Part shown: piece by piece, positions 48,418 through 60,417 of the stretch
Numbering within the stretch: the stretch's first letter is position 1
Layout: each line of letters begins with the position of its first letter
DNA from: Anaeramoeba flamelloides
Taxonomy: Eukaryota > Metamonada > Anaeramoebidae
NCBI GenBank assembly: GCA_027625915.1
Contig: JANTQA010000047.1
Location: 5,828,001 to 5,892,000 of the forward strand
Length of the DNA: 64,000 bases
Direction: 5' to 3'
Translations under genes and position numbers: made by a program
The notes under the pieces: generated by a model
Seen by the model: only the letters and a program-made list of their open reading frames with translations
Databases searched by the model: none
Told to the model about the DNA's origin: nothing

Positions 48418-51268
48418 TTAATTATCAGTTGTTTTTCTTTTTGATGGACGATATTCTCCAACAATAAATTGATGATTTTTTTCATATGGCTTCAAACCAA
48501 TTTTTTCTTTTGGTATTAAGCCTTCTTTTTGAAGCTTTTGTGTTTCTCCTGCAAAAATAATTTCTGGGTCGAGTGTTGAATCAATACAACTTGCCTTAAT
48601 TGAAATTAAGAAATTCCCCCCTGCTTTTAAAAAGTTGTGACAATTAAGTGCAATGATACGGGCTTGATCCTTTTTAGTAATTTGATTATCATTATTTTTG
48701 ATTATTTGAGAGTAAATGAAAAAAAAAAAAAAAAAAAAAAAATGAATGGAAAAATTAGATTTGTTAATAATAGATATTAATTTGTAAAAATAATTTAAAA
48801 TATTTTGTTATTTTAATTTTGCAACAAATATAATTTTTAAGCATTGAGATGCATTATTTTGAATTTTAATGTATTCTAATAATAGAGTATTTAATTAAAA
48901 TATACATATTATTTGAAAAAATAAATTTTAAAACCTGAGGAAATTAAATTTATTAAAGATCTTGGACTTTTAAAAAATTTTTTATTTCATTTTTAAAAGT
49001 TTTGGATCTTGTTTTAAGTTATATTATCCTTCAAAGTTTTATATTGCTATTTTAAGGAATTATTATTTTAATCAATTTTCATTGTAGTTAAATTTTTATA
49101 CAAAAAAAAAAAAATGATAATGAATGATTAATTGTAAATATTTAGAGTCTAATACCATTCACAAAGTATTCAAGCATATTAAATAAATAAAAATGTGCTT
49201 TACACCTTTTCAAAAATTTATCATTTCATTTTTTTTTATAATAATTGAATATGAAAATATGTTACAATAAATAATATTCTTTAGAGTATATTGATTATAT
49301 ATCAAATAACTTTAAGCTGTTGGCAGTAAAATTAAATAACAAAATAAATTAAAAAAAATAAATAAAATAAAAAAAAAAAATTAATAAAATATTTACAGGT
49401 TGTGCAACATCAGCAAAAACAGTATCAACCATATCAACAAGCATTCTGTATTTATGAGGATGACGTGCATCTTTTTAATTTTAAATGGAAAAAGAAAAGA
49501 AATATTATGAAATTTATTAATTCAAAAGTTTTAAAATAATAAGACAAAAGTAAATTCATTTTCAAAAAGTGAAAACAATAAAAATTTGAATCGGTTCCAA
49601 AAACTGTTCTATTTGAAGTTGTTAAACCCTTTTGTGGACATCTTTCAAAACTTAAAGTTATCACTTTTTTAAAATTGATCTTTTGTCAATTAAACAAAAT
49701 CTAAACGAAAAATTTTCAAAATTAATTAGAAACAATTGATAAGCCTTTATAGAACTAATACCAGAACCGTGATAAAAATTATTTTAGCAGACTTTTTTAA
49801 AACTACTCTTTTGTTATTGGGAGATATTTAAAAACTGTATTTTTTGAATTTAATTTTTTTAAAAAAAGGATCAAAAACTTGATTTTTAAGATTTAATTTT
49901 TCACTTTTTAACATATCTTTATCCTCGTTCTTCAGCCAAATGTCTTTCACCCTTTGTGTTTATTGGATTTTCAAGACTGGTGTTTAATTAAATGGGATAA
50001 ATTTTCACTTTACCATCTTTTTTTTAACCAACAGATTTCGAGGTTTTTAATTGACCTTGGCAATTTTCTGTCTATTTGAGTTTGTCTTTTTTAATGTTTG
50101 TATTGATTTATTTTTGGAAAATTGTCAAGGTCAATTCAAAAAAACAAAGCAATCTAGAAGAATTGTAGAAAGGGTATGTAATGAGAATTGATTCCATTTC
50201 GTAGTCAAATTATATTATGAGTAATTTGTAAATTTTGAAACCAAATGCTTTGTAAATGAAAAAATTGTGTAGTTTACTTGGTGCTTTTGGAGTCTACAAA
50301 TGGTTTTTAATCAGTTTTTTTCCCAATTTTTAAAATTATGAAAAAATTTATTTTTGGAATTCAAATCAAATAAACTCTTTGAAATTCTTATTAATTCTGG
50401 AAGAACTTGAAGTTTTTGTAAAAAAAGTAAGATTTTTGAAAAATAAACAAACCTTCAACAATTGGTACAATATTAGTTCTAGTTTTTGCTACTTGAATAA
50501 GATCTCTGCCACACCTTGGTGCAAATTCAACAGCATAAACAACACCTTCCTTACCAACAATATCAGAGCAATGACTAACAGTTGTTCCTGAAGCAGCACC
50601 TAAATATAATAATTTCGTTCCTGGTTGAATCCAGATATTTTTGACACCACCTGAAAAAGATTGAATAAAAAGAATCGAAAAAAGAAAAAAATAAAAAAAA
50701 GTAATTTTTAGTTTCTTTTGGGTATTACAGAATCCAAATAAACATAATTAAAAACAAAATAAAAAAAAAAATTCGTACATAAAATTGCTGCACCAAGTTT
50801 TGATCTGTATGGATTCCAAACTCTGTATTCAATTTTCTCTTCTCCTTTTTCAACAACGATCTTTTTTTCACCATAGACTTCTGATCCTTGAACAATATTT
50901 AATGTTAATAATGCATCGTCTTTGTTTGTTCTTGCGATATAAATTGCTTTGTGTCTATGTGGTTCAATAATTGCTCTTGAACCTCCTTGCATTCCACCTT
51001 GACCTCTTTTTCTAAATCCACCTCTTCCGCCTCTACCACCTCTTCCACCTCTACCACCTCTTCCTCTTCCACCTCTTCCACCACCTCTTCCACCAAAACC
51101 TCTACCACCGCCTCTTCCACCAAAGCTTCTTCCTCTTCCACCTCCTCTTCCGCCTCTTCCACCTCTTCCACCACCTCGTCCACCTCTTCCACCTCCGAAA
51201 CTTCTTCCTCTTCCGCCACCTCTTCCACCACCTCTTCCACCATCAAAACTTCTACGTCTGTATGACAT
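48418..51268 (-). CDS. FBL: Fibrillarin (rRNA 2'-O-methyltransferase), 4 exons
   Basis: Exons 50779-51268, 50453-50650, 49397-49470 and 48418-48669 join to 337 residues. Fibrillarin (Nop1) is the catalytic subunit of box C/D snoRNPs in the nucleolus, methylating rRNA riboses; it also methylates histone H2A. Seen: a Gly/Arg-rich GAR region over roughly the first 90 residues; [50 protein letters not shown]; the SAM-binding [13 protein letters not shown] (178-190); VYAVEF; the [10 protein letters not shown] segment; and [11 protein letters not shown]. All sit in family order. Joins: ATTTTAT|GTACGA, GAAG|GTTTGT (unusual donor), CCT|GTAAAT. Phases 1, 1, 0 agree on both sides of each intron. Introns are 128, 982 and 727 bp. 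Confidence 0.97.
50045..50141. repeat. Inverted repeat in fibrillarin intron 2
   Basis: AATTGACCTTGGCAATTTTC (about 50049-50068) is answered by GAAAATTGTCAAGGTCAATT (about 50118-50137), 19 of 20 complementary. It would form a hairpin with a ~49-nt loop in the transcript. No box C/D or H/ACA motif is evident, so a small element is as likely as an RNA. Confidence 0.55.
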
Positions 51269-51696
51269 TATTGAACAAATTTAAAAAAAAACCAAAGTTA
51301 AAAAAATAAAAAGCAAAAATATCTTTTTTAATTTTAAACAAAATTACGTATTCGGAAAATCATTTACCTTTTGCATTGAAAATATTTCTACAAATATCTT
51401 TCAGATCAGATTAATAAATTCATTTCTGTTGTGAAAGGATAAATTTCCAAAATTTACTGTTTTTTCAAAAAATTAGACTTGTTTTTGGAAAAGTTTTTCA
51501 AAGTGATGTGTAACTCTTATTTGTTTGTATTTTCCCAAATGAAAAAAATCTCTGACCTCTCAAGGATTCTATTAAACCTAACTCTTTTATCAACTTTCGG
51601 GAAATATATTATCATTTTTCAAAGAATTTGTTTTTTCCAGATTAATTTTAATTAAATAGTTCTGATCTTTAGATTTACCAGAGCTGAAGAAATTGG

Positions 51697-52180
51697 AAAA
51701 TATAATATCTTATTCCAGGCGTAAGTTCATGCTATTTTGATTCTTTTATGGTTGTAATTCAACTTAGTCGAAAATTAATGTTTTGAAACAATAAATTTTT
51801 CTATTTTTTTTCCAAATCCGAATTGAAGGGTGTATTACTAATGTTTTAAATGGTTCCTAACAATGAATTTTGATTGTTGGGTTGTCAATTACAATATTCA
51901 TTTAACTTTTATCCAATTTACTAAAAAAATCTTTTTTTAAGGTCCAAACCAAATTAAAACCAAACTTTAAGAAAAATATCAACTCTACAACCAAAAAGAT
52001 CAGAAAGTTTTTTGTAATATTTCCTACGAACTTATACGTCTTACACTTTTCACCAATTTAGATTTGGAAAAAAAATCGAAAAATTTTATTGTTTCAAAAC
52101 ATTAATTTTCGATAATAAGTTGGATCATACAAGAATCAAAATTGCGTGATCTTACACCTAGCATAAAATATTTTTTTTTC
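51697..52180. mobile_element. Foldback element family 3, diverged member C
   Basis: The left arm (GGCGTAAGTTCATGC, GAAAATTAATGTTTTGAAAC, AATAAATTTTTC) pairs with the right arm (GTTTCAAAACATTAATTTTC, GCGTGATCTTACACC). Arms are ~130 nt with mismatches. Its interior TTGGGTTGTCAATTACAAT is shared with element A (TTGGGTTGTCAATTGAAAT), linking the families. Ends are approximate. Non-coding. Confidence 0.65.
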
Positions 52181-52199
52181 ATTACTATAATTATAGTCC

Positions 52200-52762
52200 T
52201 TAAGGTTTACAATCCCTGAAATTTGAAAAAAGATTATCTTGTGTAGGGTGTATCAACTTGTTAATTTGGTTCTTAGCTGTGATCGATCTTCAACTGGGTA
52301 TAAATTTTAATATTCACTAAAAAAGGTAATTTTTGACAATTTATTTTTTGATTTTTCCGAAATCAGAATTGAAGAGTGTAAGGTTAATATATTGGAAGGT
52401 AAGTTATAAAAAACTTGGATTTGTGGGTTGGTGATTGAAATTTACAATTAGATTTGGTTTTATTAGGAGCTTTTAAAAAAATTTTTTTTTCATTAGTTTA
52501 ATTGAGTAAAAAGTAAACGAAAATTTTCTTCTATAACCTAAAAATCAAAATATATTCTTAAACACCTGCCAATCTCTTAATCTTTCACTCTTCAATTCTG
52601 ATTTCGGAAAAATCAAAAAATAAAATGATAATAATTCTAATTTTGGACCAGTATTAAAACCCATACTGAGCACAAGATCGACCAGACACAAACCAAATTA
52701 ACAAGCCACTACACCCTACACAAGATAATCTTTTTTCAAATTTCAGGGATTATAAACCTTAA
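52200..52762. mobile_element. Foldback element family 3, copy B
   Basis: Bounded by TTAA on both sides: TTAAGGTTTACAATCCCTGA on the left, TCAGGGATTATAAACCTTAA on the right. The arms continue with AAAAGATTATCTTGTGTAGG and its complement. TTAA fits piggyBac-type target duplication; TA (Tc1-like) cannot be excluded. Arms are diverged in the middle compared with copy A. No coding frame. Confidence 0.75.
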
Positions 52763-52799
52763 GTTTATATTTTTGAATTTGAAAAATAGAAAAAGAAAA

Positions 52800-53090
52800 A
52801 TTTTGCAAAACATTTGTATTATTCTGAAATCTCACTTTGAGTAATTTCTGAGAGTTTTTATAAACAAATAACATTCCAAATTTAAATTATATTTTAAAAA
52901 TACACTAACAAAAACCAAAATATTGTATCCTTGAAGATCTAAAAAAATTGATCATTAATTTTATTTAAAAATATTTTTTTAATTTCACGAAATTAAAAGA
53001 TTCGGCAATATTCCTTTTTCAAATATCATATAGTCTAAATTAGGAACTGTTATTCATCAAATCAGTTATTTGATAATATTTTATAATTTT
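52800..53090 (+). repeat. Dispersed repeat family D, copy 3
   Basis: GAGTAATTTCTGAGAGTTTT, AAGATCTAAAAAAATTGATC, ATTTTATTTAAAAATATTT and CAGTTATTTGATAATATTT follow the same order as 8070-8320. Confidence 0.6.
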
Positions 53091-54914
53091 TTATCTTTTG
53101 AACAATTAATTAAAATTAATTTTATGTTTTTGAAATTATTTAAAAATTTTACAAAGAATATCTAAACCCTTTTGATATGTTTACGTTTTGTGTTATTGTA
53201 ATCCACAACTGAAATAATCAAGGTTAAGTTATAAATCATTGATTAAAAAGAATAAATTAAAGAATTTTTCTTTGGATTTTAAACCTAACTTTTCAGATTT
53301 TATTTAAGAAATTGGGTAAATTTTTTTGATTTCTTTGGTTTGGTTGTTTTTCTCGGATTTTTGTATCCAAAAAGAGAACAAAATTGATTTGGACTGTTCT
53401 TTGAATCAAAAAAAAATCTATTTTTTTCAAGTTTAAAATAATTATTGTATTTTTTTTTGAGATTAAGTCGATTTTTAAAACAATTCAATTAAAAATTTAT
53501 TGATTTTAATTTTATATCCATTTTGTTAAATACTTAATTTCCAGAGACTATAATAGTTTTTAAATCTTCAACTAAAATTATTATTTTTTTAAATAATTCA
53601 GAAATATATTGAATTTTGAACTTTTCAAAAATTATAAATTAATACAATTTTATAAACAATAATTCATTTTTGAAAATAAATTAAAAAGTAAATAGTATAT
53701 TACAGTAACCCCACTTTATACTTGCATTTTCTATTTCAAGATGTGGTATATTTGTTTTAAATTTGATATTAAATCCCAATTAATTGTTTTTTTTTTTTTT
53801 TTTTAAGATTGCTGACCACTTAATAGAGTATAATTCCTGTGACCGGCCTTAAAAAACAATATTTTTATTTATTTATTTTTTTTTTTAAATAAATTGTTTT
53901 ATTATATTATAGATTATCAAAAAATAATTATCTAAAAAAATAAATCTTTACCAAGATCAATAATTAATATTCAAGAGACATAAAAATACCAAAAAAAAAA
54001 AAAAAAAATGATTTAGAGAAGTTTATTTCCAGTCTTTGGAGAATATATATATATATATATATAATAGTAAATTAGGACAAAATATATTTTTCAAGTTTAT
54101 AATTATTAATCACAGACTGTGGATTTTTTTTTATAATCCATCATCTTTCTACCATTCCCCACTATATATGGATTCATGATGGATATAGTTTTAATTTGTC
54201 TGTGTAAACGATATTATCATTTTTTATTGATATTTTTCATTATTTTTTTAATTTTTTTTTTTTATTTGATAAAATTCTATTTAATTACCACATTCTCTAA
54301 ATAAATATTTTTAATATTGATTCATATTCTATTTAATAATTATTCAAACCTATTGTCTCTATAACCTATACCCCAACACAATCCTTTTAGTTGTTATAAA
54401 AGGTCTTTTTATAATAATTATTTTTTTTTTAAAGGGTTTCAACACGATTGATGTTTGGATTAATACAAGGTCACTAAAATTTTGAAAAAATAATCCAGAT
54501 TCTGCAAGAATTATTTATAAAACTGTAGTGAAAATAAATCAAATCCAGAATATCGATTTATATAATAAGATATAAACCCAAAAAGAAAAATTAGAAATTT
54601 TTGGATTTTAGACATTTCATTAAAAAATTAAATTTTACAAAAAAAGACAACCAAAATATTAATTGGAAAGTGGAAAAATTAAAGATATTAGATTTGAATC
54701 TAAACCAATTTAGAGAAAATTTAATAATACATATTTCTGGATGGAAAGGTCAATAATATTTGGAAATTATTAGGTATAATAACAAGACGAATAAACAGTT
54801 GATTCTTTAAATTCCCTATAGAGTAGAAGAGCGCCGCCAAGTGCCTATGTTTTTTTTAATTTTTGTAATGAATAGACAATTTTTCAATTTTTCTTTTGAT
54901 TTCAAAAAGTAAAA

Positions 54915-55445
54915 AAAAACCAACGGTGGTTTTCCAGAATTCAAATTAATAGTGTAAAATCAAATAAATAACCCAATTATTTTAAATTTTGGAAAACCCA
55001 ATAGTGGTTTTCTTGAGTGCATAAGTTTTCTTGAGGTATTATATTTTATCTGTTAAGTGTTCTAGGTTTTTTTTTGAGGTTTTAATTTTATTTGTGAAAA
55101 TCTATTGATTTTCGTTAGGTTTTTTTGACTTTTCGAAATAAACCGAAAATTTATTAAAATTTTCTGTTTATTTCAAAAAGTAAAAAAAACCTAGAACACT
55201 TCACAAATAAATAGAAAACCCAAAAAAATCTAATGAAAATCTATAGATTTTATTAACAAACAGAAAACTCAAGTAAAACCTAACGGTAGTTTTTTTAAAA
55301 TACTTATTTTTGTTATAGAAATCTATAGATTATCGAATCAAAACAAAAAAATAAAAAAACCTATAAGAACTTTTCCATAATCAAAAGTATAGAGAAAAAA
55401 TTATTGTTTTAATCTTTTCTTTTGAATTCTGCAATAGAAAACAAT
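54915..55445. repeat. Second cluster of palindromic CCAGAATTC repeats
   Basis: At about 54920-55010, GTGGTTTTCCAGAATTCAAA is answered by TTTAAATTTTGGAAAACCC. At about 55345-55443, ACTTTTCCATAATCAAAAG is answered by CTTTTGAATTCTGCAATAG. Between them lie stretches such as AAATAAACCGAAAATTTATT and TTTCAAAAAGTAAAAAAAAC that also accompany the cluster at 19400. Confidence 0.6.
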
Positions 55446-55644
55446 TTTTTTTTTTTAATTGAGAAATAAAAAGAAAATTTTAACAATTTTCTCCTCTTTT
55501 GAATTAAAAAAAAAAACCAACAACACAATTGAGTTTAAAATCGAAGAATTCTAGTTCCAAATTAAAACTGTGAAATTTCACAAATTATTTTAAAAGGTAT
55601 TATTATGTTTATGATAAAAAAAAAATAAAATAAAAATAAAAACT

Positions 55645-55908
55645 TGAAATATGTGTAAAAATATTTAAACCGAGAAATAGAAAAAGATATAGATCATTTT
55701 TTATGGGACTGTCCATTATATAAAGAATCGAATAATATTAATTAAAGAACTAACCCAACTAAAAAAACAACAAGAATAATATTCAAGATATTATTCGAAA
55801 TAAAAAATCTTTCGAATGATATTATGATTACTAAACAGGAAAAAATTTTCATTTCATTTCTTATTAGACTTTTGTTAATACTGATCTATTCAAATTTATT
55901 TTATTAAA
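55645..55908 (+). mobile_element. LINE remnant, second fragment
   Basis: One frame reads EIEKDIDHFLWDCPLYKESN and, after a stop, TKKTTRIIFKILFEIKNLSN and KQEKIFISFLIRLLLILIYS. The DIDHFxWDCxxY motif is the same as in the remnant at 38060-38800, suggesting one LINE family. Only the extreme 3' part is left. Confidence 0.55.
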
Positions 55909-56741
55909 TTTTTAGTTAAATTTCCATTTTTGTAATCGATTAACTCAACAAATAAAACAACTCAAGAGAAAGAATCTTTTGAAAGTTAAGTTAATTTTAT
56001 TAAGTTTCTTCAGATTTAAAGTTATATAATGTATTAATCAGAGATTGTGCTTCAAAATTTGTAAAAGGGAAAATTAAGGAAAAATTTTCAGATATTTCTT
56101 TGAATTTACCAGTATCTCCCAAAAAAAGAAAGAAATAAATTGGAAGATGTTCCCTCTCTATACTCATTTAGTCTTCGTGTAAGAAATCTGATATTAGTAT
56201 ATAGGTGAAGCTAGGGATCCGAGAAATGTATTCATGATACTTTAAAAAAAATATATCTGAAATTTTTTTCTAATTTATATTTCAAAGACTGTCAAATCAC
56301 AAGGCCAAAATTGGTTTACATAACAATAAATTTCTTCTTACACAAATAAATTGTCAAGTTGTTTGTATCATTGAATGTGTTTTGGAGTTTAAATGTAATG
56401 TAACTTAAAACCAAAATCATTTCGGAACTTTTTTTTGAAACCAAAAATTTTTCCAAGAACAATTTTTTTGATAAAAAAGTATACAAATCCGAAACCAGGT
56501 TTCTTAATTAGTCAACTAATGTTTTTGCATGTTGTTTCGAATTCTCTGGCCTCAAAATTTTAACCATGTCAACATTTATCATTTTTACCGAACATTTGGA
56601 TGTATTTGTACCCCCAAAAATGTTTTTCATTTTTTCTTCTTTTATTTTTTTTTTTATTAAAATACATTGTCAGCAATTTGAAATACGAATTAAACAGACT
56701 TTGGTTTCAAATCTCAAATTTTCCAAACAATACAAAGTATT

Positions 56742-58295
56742 ATGGCTAATCTAAATAATACGTTCCAAGAAAAAAGAAATTTACAACTTCTTTTGATGAG
56801 CAACAAAAAAGAAACGAATTTCCTCACCGACAAACAGAGGTATAACAAAACAGATCAAGATCCATTTGACGACTTACCAGATGAAATCCTTTTAACGATT
56901 TTTTCATTTTTGCCACCAACAAAAATTGTTCTGTGTAGTTGTTCCAATGTTCGATTTAATAATTTAACAAACGATTGGTTTGTTTGGAGAAATTTTTATG
57001 AAAAGAATTTTAAGTTATTGGATTTTAATGATCTTGAATTTGTTGACAATGAGATTGTAATAACAAAAAAATTAGGGCTTTTCCAAACAAAAAACAGAAA
57101 AAAAAAAAGAAACAAGAAAAGAAAAGGAAGAAACAAACAAAAAAGAAAAAGAAAAGAAGCTAAGGAAAAAGAAAAAGAAAAAGAAAAAGAAAAAGAAATG
57201 GAAAATGAAAAAGAAAAAGAAAAAGAAAAAGAAAAAGAAAAAGAAAAAGAAAAAGAAAAGGAAAAGAGAAAGGAAAATGAAAAACAAAAAGAAAAGGAAA
57301 AAAGAAAGGAAAAGGAAAAAGAAAAAATAAAGGAAAAGCAGCTTGAAGAATTAAAAATTAAAAGAAACCCATTAACTTTTTTTAGTAACCAAGCAAATAA
57401 ATTCCAAAAGGTTACTTTACAGGAAAAGAAATACCACAAATACTGTGATTGGAAAATGCAATCACACTTTCGGACAGATTATTTGATCCATTCAAAACTA
57501 TTTAAGCCATTTATTATATTGTGTATCTATTCGATGATCCATTCATGGTTAAAATTCTTCTTCTTCAAGCACCTTTTATGGATCTACTGTTTCCTTTGTG
57601 TCTTTCTGGTCTTGATGGAGCAATTGGTTTTCTATTCGCGGAAAAGTTATTATGAGTATTCCTTTCGGCCCTTCAGCAACAACCAACACCATACGGATAT
57701 TGTCATCTCTGTATGGATTTTGACATTAATAACCACTTTTTTATTGTTTGGCTTCAAATTGGATGGGAAATTAAATTGCTCTTATCAATTGATTAACAAT
57801 TTCTTTTTTATCCCCTTTATCCTTTTCATCCTATTGGTCCGCTTTGATTTAATCAATATCGATTTAATGAAAAAAAATTCATTCTCCTTTACATTACTCG
57901 ACTTGGATGAATTTTTTATCATTTATTCCCTAATTATTGGATTCTATATCTTTTTTTGGAAAACTATTAACAAAATTGAACTCGGCTCAAACGTGTCTTG
58001 GTTCAGAATATTCTCATATCTTTGGATATCAAATACTTCGCCCGTTGGGCTATTGCTATTTGCCAATTTTATCAAGCTGTTTGCTTCACAAAGAAAGGTG
58101 TATTTTATCCAAATAGTGTCACTAAACCATTATAGGATTTTATTATTTTTTGTTCTTTCGATATTTGAATTTCTAACATATCTTGCATTTTTAAACCGCA
58201 TGCTATTTTTTATTTTTTATTCTTCCTTTGCTCTCTTCATCATATTTGTATGTTACAATATTTTGATCGGGGGCTTTAACAGGGGCGCGGGCTGA
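56742..58295 (+). CDS. F-box protein with Lys/Glu tract and multi-pass membrane half
   Basis: A single-exon 517-residue frame, ATG at 56742, TGA at 58293. An F-box occupies about 41-86 (DPFDDLPDEILLTIFSFLPP, then WFVWRNFYEKNF). F-boxes bind SKP1 and bring substrates to SCF ubiquitin ligases. Residues about 120-205 are a Lys/Glu/Arg tract, mostly KEKEKE, probably a long charged helix. From about 250 to the end there are some 7-8 hydrophobic spans with short polar loops. The FGFKLDGKLNCSY segment between spans recalls the KLDG motif of TMEM185-type proteins (Pfam Tmemb_185A), a resemblance from memory that is not certain. The whole would put an SCF adaptor on a membrane. There is no signal peptide; the first spans serve as anchors. 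Confidence 0.85.
   Translation: MANLNNTFQEKRNLQLLLMSNKKETNFLTDKQRYNKTDQDPFDDLPDEILLTIFSFLPPTKIVLCSCSNVRFNNLTNDWFVWRNFYEKNFKLLDFNDLEFVDNEIVITKKLGLFQTKNRKKKRNKKRKGRNKQKRKRKEAKEKEKEKEKEKEMENEKEKEKEKEKEKEKEKEKEKRKENEKQKEKEKRKEKEKEKIKEKQLEELKIKRNPLTFFSNQANKFQKVTLQEKKYHKYCDWKMQSHFRTDYLIHSKLFKPFIILCIYSMIHSWLKFFFFKHLLWIYCFLCVFLVLMEQLVFYSRKSYYEYSFRPFSNNQHHTDIVISVWILTLITTFLLFGFKLDGKLNCSYQLINNFFFIPFILFILLVRFDLINIDLMKKNSFSFTLLDLDEFFIIYSLIIGFYIFFWKTINKIELGSNVSWFRIFSYLWISNTSPVGLLLFANFIKLFASQRKVYFIQIVSLNHYRILLFFVLSIFEFLTYLAFLNRMLFFIFYSSFALFIIFVCYNILIGGFNRGAG
57151..57345 (+). repeat. Lys-Glu codon repeat in the F-box gene
   Basis: Imperfect GAAAAA hexamer array encoding KEKEKE, interrupted by MEN, RKEN and QKEK. 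The opposite-strand frames here (Phe/Ser and Phe runs) are shadows. Confidence 0.9.
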
Positions 58296-60214
58296 TCATT
58301 CCTTTATTTATGTCCATTCATTTATTTAAATGTTTGTTTGCTTGTGTGTTTATTCATTTATTTTGGCTTTTATTGCCAATATATATATATATATATATAT
58401 ATATGATAATTTATACTTTTAAATACTTTGAGGGAAATAGGGTTTCATTTTTTTCTTTTAATTTAATACTTAATGAAACTTTTGAGTCATTCGTCGATTG
58501 CGTTGTTAATTATTTTTATTTATTATTATTATTTTAATAAAAATAATAATAATTTAATTTAATTTAATTGAATAATTCCTTTCCATTTGATATTAAATTT
58601 CTATTTTATTGTTTTTATTGGTTGGTTTCAAATTTTGGGACTATTATCAATTTTTTTTTAAATAAAATTATTTTGTTATATTAAATAATTTTTTTTTTTT
58701 ATTATATATATATATCATGTTATTCTTAACTAGTAGCTAATCTTTATTTTACATTGGATTTTGTTCACCATTATTAGTTTTTAATCTAATAATTGAATTA
58801 TTTTTGATTTTTTTTTTTTAGAAAATAATTTCGGAAAGTTTTATATATTCAAAATTTTTATATTTTTTTAATAATGTTCTTTCGATTAGAGTAATTGAAA
58901 AAAAAACAATTATAATCTTTTGTACAATAGTATTAACTGATTATCATCCTAATTTTTCTGTTTTTTTTTAACAATCTTTACAGCTTTAATGGAAAATTCA
59001 TTTTTTATTTGGGTTTTATGATTTTTAATTACTCAAAAAATAAACTCCATTTCAAAATAATAAGCCCTTTAAAAATCAAATTTTGAAAATTAAACTTTTT
59101 ATAAATTGAAGATATCTATTATAATAAAAAAATTACTATATTGGTATTCAGTTCTATACACTAGAAATATTTTATTTTTGTAGAAAATAAAAAAAAATAA
59201 AAAAAAATTGGATTATTTATTAAGAAATTTAGTTTCCAAAAAAAAATAGGTTCAAGAATTCTCTAAGGAAACGTAAGTGTTTCCATTATTATAGAATTCA
59301 TAATTTTTTGATGTTTCTATAAAAATGTAACTGCAAATCTGATTTTTTCTGCAGGTTGAAGTTAATTGTGTTAGTATATTTTAACCTGTTTCATTAAATT
59401 GTCACAAAAAATTTTTTTAAATACTAATTGTGTTTGATAATTGTCCTATCAAGAGTAAATATGAAATATATCAAATATTCCCATATATACATTATTTTAC
59501 TTATACGCGGGGTATTATTACAATCTATTAGTATATTTTCATGTAAATTAAAAAAAAAATCATATTTCTCTCCTATTGAGTAAATAACGCGGTTACTTTC
59601 GATCTCGTAAAGATCAACGAGAATCACAAGAAAAATCAATGTTATTTTTCTACAATAATTTCCATACTTTCAAAGCATGTCAAAAACACCTTTTGGATGT
59701 TTAATTGAGTTAATCTATGAAATTAAAAAAGGGAAAAAATATTTACTGTTGGGAGTTCTAAAGATGAATTATTAGATACCAGAATACACTCCTTTTGGTT
59801 TCAATTTTTTAGATTTAAAAAGGTGAAATAAAAAAAAATGTCAAAAATAACGATTTTTCATAGTGATAATTAGTAAAAAAACTAAAAATTTATTTTCGGA
59901 TAATAGTTATAATAGATTTTTAAGAGTATTTCGAACTAATTAATTTAATTACCATTTACTTTCAATAACAAAATACTTTAATTTTAGACAAATCTAAGAT
60001 GAATTTAACGCCATTAGATAGGTAATTTTTATTTTTTGGTTGATTATTAGCAATTTTATTTGGTATAGAGGGAAAGGAACAAGAAATTCAAAGAACAAAT
60101 AAGATAAATTTTTATATTTAACATTAAAATATTTTACAATATTAAGATTAATATTTTTTGTATAAAATGGTATTTATGAAATTCAAAAATTAAATGGGAT
60201 AAAATTCAACAGAT

Positions 60215-60417
60215 TACAGTTGATTTCACTTTTAAAACAAAAACTTTAAACGTAATTTAAGAAACAAAAAAAATTTTCAATTTAAGGCACAAGATTCAAA
60301 TTCGAGTAAATTCAAATTCTAATAAAAAAAAATTCCAAAAACTTGTTTTAATTTAAGATTTTTTTAGTACCTTAAATTTCATTGAAAGTATGTTTCTTAT
60401 ACGAAGTGCTGACTGTA
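60215..60417. mobile_element. Small MITE (~200 bp), family 2, copy 2
   Basis: Edges TACAGT and ACTGTA. The right arm's reverse complement (TACAGTCAGCACTTCGTATA, AGAAACATACTTTC) corresponds to the terminal repeat of the 13779-13977 copy. The interior AATTTAAGGCACAAGATTC also matches that copy. More diverged than copy 1. Confidence 0.65.

Larger units (their letters stand above)
51269..56741. other. Intergenic region between fibrillarin and the F-box gene
   Basis: Divergent promoters may lie here but no motif is recognised. It holds two foldback elements (51697-52180, 52200-52762), repeat D copy 3, a (TA)n run (54043-54063), a 9-bp hairpin ATCCATCAT/ATGATGGAT near 54136-54184, a palindrome cluster (54915-55445) and a LINE remnant (55645-55908). 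A minus-strand open frame at 53300-53488 is not supported as a gene. Confidence 0.5.

Noticed and set aside
50905-51265. Open frames on both strands over the Gly/Arg region of fibrillarin
   Set aside because: They are Glu/Val and Ser/Thr shadows of GGN/CGN codon repeats. The fibrillarin frame on the minus strand fits the family end to end.
56996-57439. Minus-strand Phe/Ser frame opposite the F-box gene
   Set aside because: Complement of the GAAAAA array; pure low complexity.
59424-59639. 71-residue minus-strand frame
   Set aside because: Composition slightly better than chance but no motif, no splice partner and no homology that I recognise.
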